From positions 1 to 64,000 of the forward strand of contig JADJEA010000011.1 of NCBI GenBank assembly GCA_016702415.1: DNA of 64,000 bases. The letters are read 5' to 3'. Positions 17,847 through 26,731 of this stretch are shown here, piece by piece. The DNA comes from Nostocoides sp. (GTDB taxonomy: Bacteria > Actinomycetota > Actinomycetes > Actinomycetales > Dermatophilaceae). Numbering within the stretch: the stretch's first letter is position 1; the number at the start of each line of letters is the position of its first letter. The notes beneath the pieces are model-generated. The model saw only the letters and a program-made list of their open reading frames with translations. It did no database searches and was not told the origin of the DNA. The position numbers and the translations under genes are program-made.

Positions 17847-19260
17847 TCAGTCCGTATGCCGACCGCTCCCCTCCCGCGCGGCACCCTCGCCACCGCGACC
17901 GCTCACCTCCTGCTCGGTGACCTCGCCCGTGACAGTGCCGCGCCGGGACCGCCACCGCGCGAGCAGGAGCGCCACCAGCGTCGCGACGCCGGCGGGGGTC
18001 GCGCGTCCGGGGGACTGCAGGGTCCCATTGCGCCGCCGGCGCGGGCTGCCGGACCGGCGCCCGTCGGCGGGCGCGGACCCGCGCCGGTGCCCGTCTCCGG
18101 ACCCCATTCCGGAGCTACCGGTTTCCCCGGACCCACCGGGCTCGCCGGACCCACCGGGCTCGACGGACCCACCGGGCTCGCCGGGCCCGGGCTCGCCGGG
18201 CTCGTCGGATTCGGCACCGGAGAGGCGCAACTCCCGGCCACGGGCGACCTTCTCCTCCAGCTTGGCCATCGACTTCTTCGACCCCCGGTCGTCGCGCGGG
18301 GGGAGTTGGAGAGTGCGTTCGGCCTTGATGCCCGCCTGGAGCTGGCGGGCGCGTTCGAGCTCCGAATCGATCTCCGCGCCGAACAGAAGCGCGAGATTGG
18401 TCAGCCACAGCCACAGCAAGAAGACGACGACGCCCGCGAGGGAGCCGTACGTCTTGTTGTAGCTGCCGAAGTTGGCGACATAGAACCCGAACGCCAGCGA
18501 ACCCAGCACCCAGGCGAGGATCGCGATGACGGCCCCGACGCTGATCCAGCGGAACTTCGGCTGGCGGACATTGGGGGTCCAGTAGTAGAGCGTCGCGACG
18601 ATGAGGGACGACGATGGCGAGAATGGCCGGCCATTTGGCGATCGCCCAGATGGTGACCGCGGTGTCGCCGAGGCCGATCGCGTTGCCGAGACTCTCGGCC
18701 AGCGGCCCGCTGACGACGAGCCCGAGCAGGACGAGCGCGGCGAGGACGACGATGAAGACGGTCAGGGCGACTTGGAGGGGTCGCAGCTTCCAGAAGGGCC
18801 GGCCCTCGTCGATCTGATAGATCCGGTTCATCGCCCGCCCAAACGCACCGACATAGTTCGAGGCCGACCACAGCGCACCGGCGATACCGGTGACCAGGGC
18901 GAATCCGGCGCCGCCGGCGTCGACCATGCTCGAAATGACCTTGGTCAACTCGGCGTCGACATTGCCGACGCCGGCCTCGTCGAGCAGATCCAGCAGCGCC
19001 GTCACCGTCGACTGGCCCTGGCCGAAGATCCCCAGGAGCGAGACCAGCGCGAGCAGGCCCGGGAAGATCGACAACACCGCGTAGTAGGTCAGGGCGGCCG
19101 CAAGATCGGTGCACTGATCCCGCCCGAACTCCCCGGCCGCCGCTTTGGCGGTGAACCGCCAGCCGGGCTTCGTGATCTCGGTCGGTGCGTCGGGCTTGCG
19201 TGGATCGTCCGGCTCCGGTGCGGTCTGTTCCTTGACCGCCGCCTGCCCTTCCTGGGCCAT
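17847..19260 (-). CDS. YihY/BrkB family membrane protein with long disordered tail (one frameshift)
   Basis: Inner-membrane protein of the YihY (formerly called RNase BN) family; exact function unknown. The start ATG 19260 follows GGAG. Conserved pieces: DQCTDLAAALTYYAVLSIFPGLLAL (residues ~50-75), LVTGIAGALWSASNYVGAFG, AMNRIYQIDEGRPFWKLRP and, after a frameshift near 18605 caused by an extra base in a CCC run, AWVLGSLAFGFYVANFGSYNKTYGSL and VVVFLLWLWLTNLALLFGAE. Five to six TM helices. The C-terminal ~130 residues are unusual: charged, then EPGGS-type repeats (about 18120-18205), then an Ala/Leu segment GVATLVALLLARW that could be one more TM helix. The last bases overlap a 28-bp element containing GTATGCCG. 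Confidence 0.85.
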
Positions 19261-19344
19261 GAGGATCTCCGTCCGTCCGTGGGATGCAGCCTCCACCAAC
19301 CTAACCAGCGGTGCGCGACACGGGTGGATTGCGAGGCGGCGGGC

Positions 19345-19998
19345 TCACTGCCCGAGCAGGACCAGCAGGGCCCCCGCGATCAGCGCCGGACCGAACGCGA
19401 TCCGGGTATGCCGCGTCGCCCGCCGGGTGACCAGCAGCGCCGCCGCGGTCAGTCCGGCGAGGAGGAATGCGGCATACATCCCGACCAGGAGGGCGCTCCA
19501 CGAGAACCATCCGAGGAGCATCCCCAGCAGGCCCGCGAGGGTGACGTCGCCACGGCCGAGGCCACGGCGGCGCCCGAGGAGATAGAGCACGTAGAACAGG
19601 GTCCACCCCGCGAGGCCGCCGAGGAGGGCCCGCCGGTAGGCGGGGAGACCGCCCTCAGCGACGGAGCACGCGGCCAGGAGCACCGCCAGGAGGGGATAGG
19701 CCGGCCAGGTCAGCAGCCGCGGCAGGCGGTGCACCTCGAGATCCACGGCGGCGAGCAGGAGCAGGAGGACGGTCGCGAGCGCTGCCGTCAGCGGGACCGG
19801 CCAGGCCCGGTCGGCCATGCGCCACCCGAGGACGGCGGCGAGGGCCACCGTGGCGGGCACGAGCCAGTGGTGGGGGCGGGCGGGGCGGGTGTCGTCGGCA
19901 TACCGATGCATCCCGGACTGGAGGAAACGGTGCCCGGCACCGCCCCCGACCACCCCGATCAGGGCGCTGGCCAGTGCCGCCCACGCGTGTGCGGACAT
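19345..19998 (-). CDS. Prepilin peptidase (A24 family)
   Basis: Aspartyl membrane protease that cleaves (and in bifunctional forms methylates) type IV prepilin-like proteins. 217 residues with six or so TM helices. The two catalytic Asp regions are visible: AAVDLEVHRLPRLLTWP (first Asp, D-x5-R-hydrophobic-P form) and LGRGDVTLAGLLGMLLGW (G-x-GD form) at about residues 150-167. The N-terminal cysteine-rich methylation domain of long forms is absent, so this is a short form. No pilin or ATPase genes are adjacent, so its substrates must be encoded elsewhere. It stands alone between YihY and the anti-sigma gene on the same strand. Confidence 0.8.
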   Translation of the reverse strand: MSAHAWAALASALIGVVGGGAGHRFLQSGMHRYADDTRPARPHHWLVPATVALAAVLGWRMADRAWPVPLTAALATVLLLLLAAVDLEVHRLPRLLTWPAYPLLAVLLAACSVAEGGLPAYRRALLGGLAGWTLFYVLYLLGRRRGLGRGDVTLAGLLGMLLGWFSWSALLVGMYAAFLLAGLTAAALLVTRRATRHTRIAFGPALIAGALLVLLGQ

Positions 19999-20101
19999 CG
20001 CTCACCCCCTCCGCGAGAGCGTATGCCGACCGCTCACCCCCCGCGCGCCGACCGCCGTCCCCCTGTGGACAACGGGGCGGTGGCGTGGGGCGCCACGCTG
20101 G

Positions 20102-21680
20102 TCAGCGCTGGGCGGCCAGGCCCTGGAGGCGCCCCAATTCGCGCCAATAGCCGGCCTCGTCGATCGACCCGCCCGCAGGTGCGGTCAGGACGATCGTCGA
20201 GACGTACCCCGGGGTGCCGGTCGCCCCGACCGCCACGAACTGGATGAAGGGGGCGGTGCCATCGGTGAAGGTCGTCTCCAGCTTCCACAGTCCCGACGCC
20301 GGGCCGGCAAGGCTCGTCGTGTGCGTGTCCGCGCCGGAGACATCGCATCCGGAGAACGCGCCCGCCAGCCGGTCCACCTCGGTCTTGGTGGCCTCGCCGA
20401 TATCGACGGAGCCGGAGCTGACCTGGCGGATGCGCTGGGTGGCGAAATAGCCCGCATCGACTCCGGCCTTCGTGATCGCCATGAGCGCGAAGGTCCCGTC
20501 GTGGGCGGTGTCGGCATCGCACGCCGTGGTGACGCTCGACCCGCCCTCCCACTGGCCCGGGCCCGCCTCGGCACCGCCGGTGCCGGTCAGCAGGACGGAG
20601 GTGAAGTCGGCGGGGTCGAGGAAGAGATCGGGGGCGGGGAGGTGCCCGGCGGGCCCGGCGAGATGCCGGTCGGTGCCCGGGGTTGGGCTGGGCGCGGCAC
20701 CATACCGCTCGAGGCGGTTCTCCACGACGCTGGTCAGCCGGGCGAACTGATCCAGGGTCAGCGGAGTCGTCGCGCTCCCCGCGCTCGCCCACGTCTCGAC
20801 ATAGGCGACATCCCGCCCCCGCTGGGTGATCGTCACCCACCCGGTGTTGCCGTCGCTGTCGGCGAAGGACCACATGACGGGGTGCGGGGAGTAGCGGTCG
20901 GTCGATTGCGGGGTGATCTTCTCCGGCTTCGGCAGCGGGCAGGCGGACAAGGTGGCAGACATGGCCGTGGCGGCCTTTGCCGCGGCGGCCTCGCTCGCGA
21001 AGACGAAGTCGGCCTGCTTGGCCAGCGGCCCGGCGAGCGCGTCCACCGTCACCTCCTGGGCGGTCTGGGTGACGCCCGGTGCCGGGCTGGTCGCGCACAA
21101 CAGGTCACCCACTCCGGCCGGCCCGTCGACCACCGACGGGCGGGTGCTCCGGATGAGCACCGCCTGCCACTCGGCGGCGGTGGGGAGGATCGCGCGTTCG
21201 TCGAGAAGGGCGGCCCAGTCCACGGCCGTGCCCGGGGAGGTGGAGGTCCCCCCGCTCGCCGAGGGGTGGGACGAACTCGCCGGAGGATTCGACGACGCCC
21301 CAGTCGGGGACACCGGCCCCGACGTCGGCCCCCGTCGCCGGTCCCGAGGTCGCCGGCCCCGAGGTCGCCGGTCCCGAGGTCACCGACCTTGAGGCCCCGG
21401 TCGCCGGATCGGTAAGGGAGTGACCCGGCCTGAGGACGCCGGAGAGCCCCACGGCGGCGATAGCGACCCCGGCCGCGGCGAGACCGAAACCGGCGACGGT
21501 CCACCGCGCACGCCGGCGGCGGTTGCCTTCGTCCCGGGCGGCCTTGGGCCCCGGCAGCACGCTCGCGTCGACGTCCTCGCGCAACGACTGCAGCGCCCGG
21601 CGGACGAGGTCGTCCTCCTCCGGACCCCAGTCGGCGCCGGCGTCGGAATCGCGGCGGCCGAACGGCATACGGTCACCCAT
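20102..21680 (-). CDS. Membrane-anchored extracytoplasmic protein coupled to an ECF sigma factor (one frameshift)
   Basis: ATG 21680 overlaps the stop of the upstream sigma gene by eight bases, so the two are co-translated. Residues 1-60 are cytosolic and acidic (EEDDLVRRALQSLREDVDAS). One TM helix, WTVAGFGLAAAGVAIAAVGLSG, follows. Then come Thr/Ser-Gly-Pro-Ala repeats (15-bp DNA repeats at about 21311-21390), a frameshift near 21290, and a ~400-residue external part containing VDWAALLDERAILPTAAEW and several isolated Cys (e.g. ATSPAPG, SACPLPKPE, AFSGCDVSG). I recognise no named domain. Position and topology suggest an anti-sigma or sensor partner. No zinc-finger anti-sigma motif is seen. 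Confidence 0.6.
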
Positions 21681-22224
21681 GGTGCGCCTCCAGTCCGCCG
21701 AGGGCGGCAAGCATGGCCTTGCGGCCGTGGTGGAGGCGGGCCTTGACCGTGCCCACGGGGGCGCCCAGATCCTCGGCGATCGCCTCGATGCTCATGTCGA
21801 GGAGGTAGTGCAGGGCGAGCACCTCCCGGTGGTTCGGCGAGAGGGTCTTGAGGGCGTCGACGACGAGGACCCGGTCGGGGGAGATGCTCGCGGTCTGCGC
21901 GACCAGCGCCAACTGCCGGTGCGCCTGCGACCGGTTGGTGTTCTTGCGCCATTGCGAGATCGCGAGCCGACGGGCCACGGTGCGCACCCACGACAGCGGG
22001 TCGTCGGCTTGGCTGACCTGGCGCCAGCGTTGCCACGCGCGCGCGTACGCCTCCTGGGTGCAGTCCTGGGCGAGCGTCAGGTCTCCCGTCGTCGCATAGA
22101 CGAGGTGGACGACCCGGGCGGAGGTATCCCGATAGAAGCGGTCGAAGTCGAGCCCCTCCACCGTCACCCTTTCCGCCACGAATGGCGACACCCCCACGGT
22201 CGGGGCGCTGATGGCGACGGTCAT
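21673..22224 (-). CDS. ECF-type RNA polymerase sigma factor (SigE-like)
   Basis: 183 residues. Region 2: FDRFYRDTSARVVHLVYATTG then LAQDCTQEAYARAWQRW and DDPLSWVRTVARRLAISQWR. Region 4: LKTLSPNHREVLALHYLLDM and IEAIAEDLGAPVGTVKARLH, the helix-turn-helix. It resembles the SigE-type ECF factors of actinobacteria, which are paired with membrane-bound partners as here. ATG 22224 is chosen. Divergent from the DUF6350 gene across about 130 bp. Unlike the first ECF gene in this window it has no frame errors. Confidence 0.88.
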   Translation of the reverse strand: MTVAISAPTVGVSPFVAERVTVEGLDFDRFYRDTSARVVHLVYATTGDLTLAQDCTQEAYARAWQRWRQVSQADDPLSWVRTVARRLAISQWRKNTNRSQAHRQLALVAQTASISPDRVLVVDALKTLSPNHREVLALHYLLDMSIEAIAEDLGAPVGTVKARLHHGRKAMLAALGGLEAHHG

Positions 22225-22352
22225 GACCTTCCGGACGCGCCGCGAGTCCCTTCGGTTGCCAGGCTACCGGGCGAGTTTTCGCGAACCCGCCAGGGGCCGC
22301 CCGGCGTTGCGCCATCGTGATCCGGGCCCGCGTGGGCGACGATGGACCCGTC

Positions 22353-23525
22353 ATGACAGTCCTCGCCGCCCTTCGCCGGCCCCGCGCCACGCCCACGACC
22401 GAGGGTGAGCCCGGGCGACCCTGGCTGTGGCCCGCCCTCGGTGGCGCGGCCGCGGCTGCCACGACGCTGGTGTCGGTCCTCGCCGCGGTCGGTGCCATCG
22501 GCTCTCTCGCCGCACACGCCAGCCTCGACTGGGGCGACATCTTCGGCATCGGCTCGGCGTTCTGGCTCCTCACCGGCGGTGCCCGCCTCTCCGTGGACCA
22601 CGTCGGCGTCGCCCTGACCCCGCTCCTGGGTTTCGCCCTCCTCGTCGGTGCCGCCGTCCTGGGGGCGCGCCGGTCCCTTCCGCGCACCGGCCCCCGGCGA
22701 GTGCCCTATCTCGCCTTCCTCGGGGGGTATGCCGCGCTCGCCCTCCTCGCCGTCGCCCTCTCCTACGCCGGTCCTCTCCACCCGCGGTGGTGGTCCCTGG
22801 GGGTGCCCCTGCTCGGCGTGCCGGGGTTGGGCATGGCGATTGCCGAGGTGCGTCGGGGCCGGCTGGAGGATGTCGCCCACCGGATACCGCGGACCCTGCG
22901 CCGCTGTCTGCGCCCCGCCGTGCGCACGAGCGGGGTTGCCCTGGCCGTCGGGATGGCGTTCGTTTTGGCCGGGGTGACCGTCAACTATGGGCGGGTCGAG
23001 GCGGTCACCACGACACTGCGACCCGGTTTCGCCGGGGGGACCGCGCTGATCCTCGCGCAACTGCTGGCTGGGCCCAACCTCGGTCTGTGGGCGCTCGGCT
23101 TCCTTTCCGGGCCGGGGTTCTCGCTGTCCGAAGGCACCTCCGTCTCCCTCGGCGGGGCGACGACCGGCCTCCTCCCGCAGATCCCCGTCCTGGCCGCCGC
23201 CCCCGGACCGGGCCGCTTCCCGTGGTACCTCTCCCTTCTCCTCCTGGTCCCGGTCGCCCTCGGGATGTATGCCGCGCGCCATACCCTCGCCGAGATCCCC
23301 CGCCTCGCCGGTGGCCGGGTCAAGATGGTCGGGGTTGCCACGACGGTCGCCCTCACCGGTGTGCTGGTGGCGGCGCTCGACATCCTCGGCGGCGGCTGCC
23401 TCGGCCAGGGGAAGCTGCGCTCGCTCGGGGTGTCCGCGCCCGCGCTGGCGGTGTCGCTGGGCGGTCTCATGCTCTTCGGTGCCGTCCTGGTCGTCATCCG
23501 TGACTGGTGGCGACTGCGGCGCTGA
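22353..23525 (+). CDS. DUF6350 multi-pass membrane protein
   Basis: Actinobacterial membrane protein of unknown biochemical role that is typically found just upstream of purN-purH. About 390 residues, ten or so TM helices, Gly/Ala/Leu-rich. Conserved features include WGDIFGIGSAFWLLTGGARL, GGYAALALLAVALSYAGPLHP, RPGFAGGTALILAQLLAGPNLGLWALGFLSGPGF and SLGGATTGLLPQIPVLAAAP. An in-frame GTG at 22317 would add 12 residues; ATG 22353 is preferred because the added residues are not membrane-like. It is followed 36 bp later by the VOC gene and then purN. Confidence 0.8.
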   Translation: MTVLAALRRPRATPTTEGEPGRPWLWPALGGAAAAATTLVSVLAAVGAIGSLAAHASLDWGDIFGIGSAFWLLTGGARLSVDHVGVALTPLLGFALLVGAAVLGARRSLPRTGPRRVPYLAFLGGYAALALLAVALSYAGPLHPRWWSLGVPLLGVPGLGMAIAEVRRGRLEDVAHRIPRTLRRCLRPAVRTSGVALAVGMAFVLAGVTVNYGRVEAVTTTLRPGFAGGTALILAQLLAGPNLGLWALGFLSGPGFSLSEGTSVSLGGATTGLLPQIPVLAAAPGPGRFPWYLSLLLLVPVALGMYAARHTLAEIPRLAGGRVKMVGVATTVALTGVLVAALDILGGGCLGQGKLRSLGVSAPALAVSLGGLMLFGAVLVVIRDWWRLRR

Positions 23526-23561
23526 CGGGGCTCGCCCCGGCGTGTCCTAGAGTCTGCGGAC

Positions 23562-23954
23562 ATGGGACGACCAGTGCATTTCGAGATCCAGGCCGACGAC
23601 CTCGAGCGGGCCCGGGCGTTCTACGCCGCGGTCTTCGGGTGGACCTTCGAGGACTACAGCGGCTTCGTCGGGTCCCCCTATCTCGGGGTGACGACGGGCG
23701 CTGAGGGTACCCCGGGCATCAGCGGCGGTCTCCAGCCTCGCCCCGCCCCCGTCGGCGAGGCCCAGGGCACCAATGCCGCAGTGCTGACCATGGAGGTGGC
23801 CGACTTCGACGCCACGGCCGCCCTGATCGAGGCCTCCGGTGGACGCGTGGCCCTGCCGAAGTTCGCGCTCCCGGGGATGGCCTGGCAGGGCTACTTCCTC
23901 GACACCGAAGGCAACACCTTCGGCATCCACCAGCCGGACCCGCAGGCGCGCTGA
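23562..23954 (+). CDS. VOC family (glyoxalase/bleomycin-resistance fold) protein
   Basis: 130-residue protein with two beta-alpha-beta-beta-beta units: VHFEIQADDLERARAFYAAVFGW (first unit, His metal ligand region) and FALPGMAWQGYFLDTEGNTFGIHQ (second, with the terminal D-x-EGN-x-FG-x-H pattern). Proteins of this type are often annotated as VOC family enzymes; the substrate is unknown. It ends three bases before the purN start, so it is probably in the DUF6350-VOC-purN-purH transcript. Confidence 0.8.
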   Translation: MGRPVHFEIQADDLERARAFYAAVFGWTFEDYSGFVGSPYLGVTTGAEGTPGISGGLQPRPAPVGEAQGTNAAVLTMEVADFDATAALIEASGGRVALPKFALPGMAWQGYFLDTEGNTFGIHQPDPQAR

Positions 23955-23957
23955 GCC

Positions 23958-24575
23958 GTGCGGATCGTTGTCCTGGTCTCCGGATCGGGGACGCTGCTGC
24001 AGGCCCTTATCGACGCCTGCGCCGATCCTCTGTATGACGTGACGATCGCCGCCGTCGGCGCCGACCGCGACGGGACCCTCGGGCTGGAGAGGGCCGCGCG
24101 GGCGGGGATCCCCACGTTCGTCACCCGGCTGGCCGACCACCCGACCCGAGCGGACTGGAACGTCGCCCTGGCGGGGGAGATCGCGGCATACGACCCGGAT
24201 CTGCTCGTCCTGGCGGGATTCATGCGCATCCTCGCACCCGACGTCGTGGCCCGCTTCCGGACGATCAACACCCACCCGGCGTTGCTGCCCAGCTTCCCCG
24301 GCGCCCACGGGGTCCGGGATGCTCTCGCCCACGGGGTCAAGGTCACCGGGTCGACCTGCTTCTGGGTCGACGCTGGCATCGACACCGGCCCGATCATCGA
24401 CCAGCGCGCCGTCCGGGTGGAGGCGGGCGACACCGAGGAGACGTTGCACGAGCGGATCAAGCAGGTGGAGCGGGCGATGCTGGTCGAGGTGGTCGGTGAC
24501 CTGGCCGCGGGGGCCGGGCCGGGGGCCGGTCCGGGGGCCGGTCCGGGGGCTGAGGCGGCCACTCGCCGCGGATGA
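23958..24575 (+). CDS. purN: Phosphoribosylglycinamide formyltransferase 1
   Basis: Transfers a formyl group from 10-formyl-THF to GAR in purine synthesis. GTG 23958. The N-terminus RIVVLVSGSGTLLQALIDAC binds the phosphoribosyl group. The folate site and catalytic residues lie in FRTINTHPALLPSFPGAHG (Asn/His) and TGSTCFWVDAGIDTGPIIDQ (Asp near residue 138). Length 205, normal for the family. The last ~18 residues are Gly-Pro-Ala repeats made by a GGGGGCCGG-type DNA repeat. It works with purH downstream and FolD (30.5 kb), which supplies the folate cofactor. Confidence 0.95.
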   Translation: MRIVVLVSGSGTLLQALIDACADPLYDVTIAAVGADRDGTLGLERAARAGIPTFVTRLADHPTRADWNVALAGEIAAYDPDLLVLAGFMRILAPDVVARFRTINTHPALLPSFPGAHGVRDALAHGVKVTGSTCFWVDAGIDTGPIIDQRAVRVEAGDTEETLHERIKQVERAMLVEVVGDLAAGAGPGAGPGAGPGAEAATRRG

Positions 24576-24843
24576 GGCAGCCGGTCCCCGCGGGTGAGGC
24601 AGCCGGTCCCCGCGAGTGAGGCAGCGGCTGCCCGGGCGGGGGGTGGGTGGCGGCTGTGGTGTACCCCGGGCTACACCTTTCGCCCGCTGGTTCGGGGCGT
24701 GAGCGTGGGCGGGTGCGAGCGAGGCCGAATGGTATAGCCGAGGGTCCGGTGACCCGGCCCTGCCGTCCCGTTGCACCCCAGCCCAATGCACCCCAGCGCG
24801 ATGTACCCCAGCCCGACGCCCCCCAGCCCGACGCACCCGACCC
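24511..24843. repeat. Tandem-repeat DNA filling the purN-purH gap
   Basis: The 390-bp stretch between purN (24575) and the purH start (24966) shows no convincing gene but three repeat families. They are GGGGCCGGTCC-type units (24511-24550), a 24-bp unit GTGAGGCAGCCGGTCCCCGC in about 2.5 copies (24571-24625), and a 15-bp unit of the form CACCCCAGCCCGATG in about five copies (24771-24843). The AGCCC-rich character of the last family recalls the repeat before pcrA (1791-1860). Reading frames across it translate only as repeat peptides. The purH ribosome-binding site follows at 24954-24959. Confidence 0.6.
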
Positions 24844-24965
24844 GACGGCCCTGCCAGCTAGGATCAACGCAGGAACGACGACTGGCGCAGGTGGACACCA
24901 CCGGGAAGTCCCACGCCGGGTGCATCGCCCGCCTGGGTGCCCCGGCCCATGGCGAAAGGCCCCTC

Positions 24966-26594
24966 GTGAGCAGCACCGTCACCCCGCCCGGACCGAGCCA
25001 GGACACCCGGCCCATCCGCCGGGCGTTGATCTCCGTCTACGACAAATCCGGGCTGGAGGACCTCGTCCGGGGGCTGCACGACGCCGGGGTCGCGCTGGTC
25101 TCCACCGGCGGCTCGGCGGCATATATCGCCGGGCTCGGTCTCCCGGTGACGGAGGTCGCCGACCTCACCGGCTTCCCCGAGTGCCTCGAAGGGCGGGTCA
25201 AGACCCTCCACCCCACGATTCACGCGGGCATCCTCGCCGACACGCGCAAGCCCGACCACCTGGAGCAACTCGCCGATCTCGGCATCAAGCCGTTCGAACT
25301 CGTCGTGTGCAATCTCTACCCCTTTGTGGCGACGGTGACCTCGGGCGCGACCCCGGACGAGTGCGTCGAGCAGATCGATATCGGCGGCCCGTCCATGGTG
25401 CGCGCGGCGGCCAAGAACCACCCGAGCGTGGCCATCGTCACCGACCCCGCGGCATACGCAATGGTGCTGGAGGCAGTGCGCGGTGGCGGCTTCACGCTGG
25501 CACAGCGGCGCGTGCTCGCGGCGCGGGCCTTCGCGCACACGGCCGATTACGACGTCGCGGTGGCGAGTTGGCTCGGCAACGCCTACGTCGACACCTCGGG
25601 GGGCAGTGGCTTCCCGGCCTGGGTGGGGGCGACGTGGACCAAGTCGCAGGTCCTCCGGTATGGCGAGAATCCCCACCAGCGAGCCGCGCTCTATCGCTCG
25701 TGGCGCGGCGGGCTGGCCTCGGCCGAGAAGGTCCACGGCAAGGAGATGTCGTACAACAACTACGTCGACACCGATGCGGCGGTGCGGGCGGCATACGACC
25801 AGGGGGACCGGCCGACCGTCGCCATCGTCAAGCACGCCAACCCGTGCGGCATCGCCGTCGGAGACACCGTGGGGGAAGCGTATGCCGCGGCGCACGCCTG
25901 CGATCCCGTCTCGGCATACGGCGGGGTCGTCGCGACCAATGTCGAGGTCGACCTCGCGATGGCGCGCGCGCTCAACGAGACGTTCAGCGAGGTCGTGGCC
26001 GCCCCGGGCTTCGCCGACGATGCCCTGGCGGTGTTGCGGGAGAAGAAGAACCGGCGTCTGCTGACGTTGCCCGAGGAGGTGGGGGCGCTGCGCGATGGCG
26101 TGGAGATGCGGCCGATCTCCGGTGGCCTCCTGATGCAAACGGTCGACCGGATCGACGCGCTCGTCCAAGACGATGCGGGCGTCGTGAGCGGTGGCGACGA
26201 CGTCGCGCACTGGCGCCTGGTGGCCGGTGCCCCGGCCGACGAGGCGACGCTGGCCGACCTGGCGTTCGCGTGGCGGGCCGTGCGGGCGGTCAAGTCCAAC
26301 GCCATCCTGCTCGCGCGTGGCGGTGCCTCGGTGGGCATCGGGATGGGACAAGTCAATCGAGTCGACTCCTGCCGGCTGGCCGTTGCGCGTGCCGGGACCG
26401 ATCGGGCTCGGGGTGCGGTGGCCGCGTCCGACGCGTTCTTCCCGTTTGCCGACGGTCTGCGCATCCTCATCGACGGCGGCGTCCGGGCGGTCGTCGCGCC
26501 GGGTGGGTCGATCCGCGACGAGGAGGTCGTTCAGGCGGCCGAAGCCGCCGGTGCCACGCTCTACTTCACCGGGACCCGACACTTCGCCCACTGA
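24966..26594 (+). CDS. purH: Bifunctional AICAR formyltransferase/IMP cyclohydrolase
   Basis: Catalyses the last two steps of IMP synthesis in the cytosol. GTG 24966 is chosen because GAAAGG lies 6 nt upstream and the protein then begins close to the usual N-terminus. Upstream in-frame codons only translate repeats. Residues ~17-150 form the MGS-like cyclohydrolase domain (RRALISVYDKSGLEDLVRGL, STGGSAAYI, EGRVKTLHPTIHAGIL). Residues ~200-540 form the AICAR transformylase (RYGENPHQRAALYR, IVKHANPCGIAVGD with the catalytic Lys-His, SDAFFPFADG). 542 residues, complete and without frame errors. Confidence 0.96.
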   Translation: MSSTVTPPGPSQDTRPIRRALISVYDKSGLEDLVRGLHDAGVALVSTGGSAAYIAGLGLPVTEVADLTGFPECLEGRVKTLHPTIHAGILADTRKPDHLEQLADLGIKPFELVVCNLYPFVATVTSGATPDECVEQIDIGGPSMVRAAAKNHPSVAIVTDPAAYAMVLEAVRGGGFTLAQRRVLAARAFAHTADYDVAVASWLGNAYVDTSGGSGFPAWVGATWTKSQVLRYGENPHQRAALYRSWRGGLASAEKVHGKEMSYNNYVDTDAAVRAAYDQGDRPTVAIVKHANPCGIAVGDTVGEAYAAAHACDPVSAYGGVVATNVEVDLAMARALNETFSEVVAAPGFADDALAVLREKKNRRLLTLPEEVGALRDGVEMRPISGGLLMQTVDRIDALVQDDAGVVSGGDDVAHWRLVAGAPADEATLADLAFAWRAVRAVKSNAILLARGGASVGIGMGQVNRVDSCRLAVARAGTDRARGAVAASDAFFPFADGLRILIDGGVRAVVAPGGSIRDEEVVQAAEAAGATLYFTGTRHFAH

Positions 26595-26636
26595 GCCCGG
26601 CAGTCATCCCCACCGGAGGCGCCGCTTAAGAACCCG

Positions 26637-26690
26637 CGGGTAGGTCAGACAGTTCGGTTGCTCAAGGAACCCAACTGTCTGACCTACCCG
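26637..26690. terminator. Perfect 18-bp inverted repeat after purH
   Basis: CGGGTAGGTCAGACAGTT (26637-26654) pairs perfectly with AACTGTCTGACCTACCCG (26673-26690) around an 18-nt loop that itself contains GGTT/AACC. It lies 42 bp after the purH stop and 40 bp before the convergent end of the next gene, so it probably terminates both. The arms are less GC-rich than the surrounding DNA. Confidence 0.8.
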
Positions 26691-26731
26691 TCGGTAAGTT
26701 GGCGGGGCTGCTCAGTCTGGCCGGTGCGTTC

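Noticed and set aside
24771..24963. Upstream extension of PurH through HPS-type repeats
   Set aside because: The in-frame extension only translates the 15-bp repeat. GTG 24966 has a ribosome-binding site at the right distance and gives the normal PurH N-terminus.
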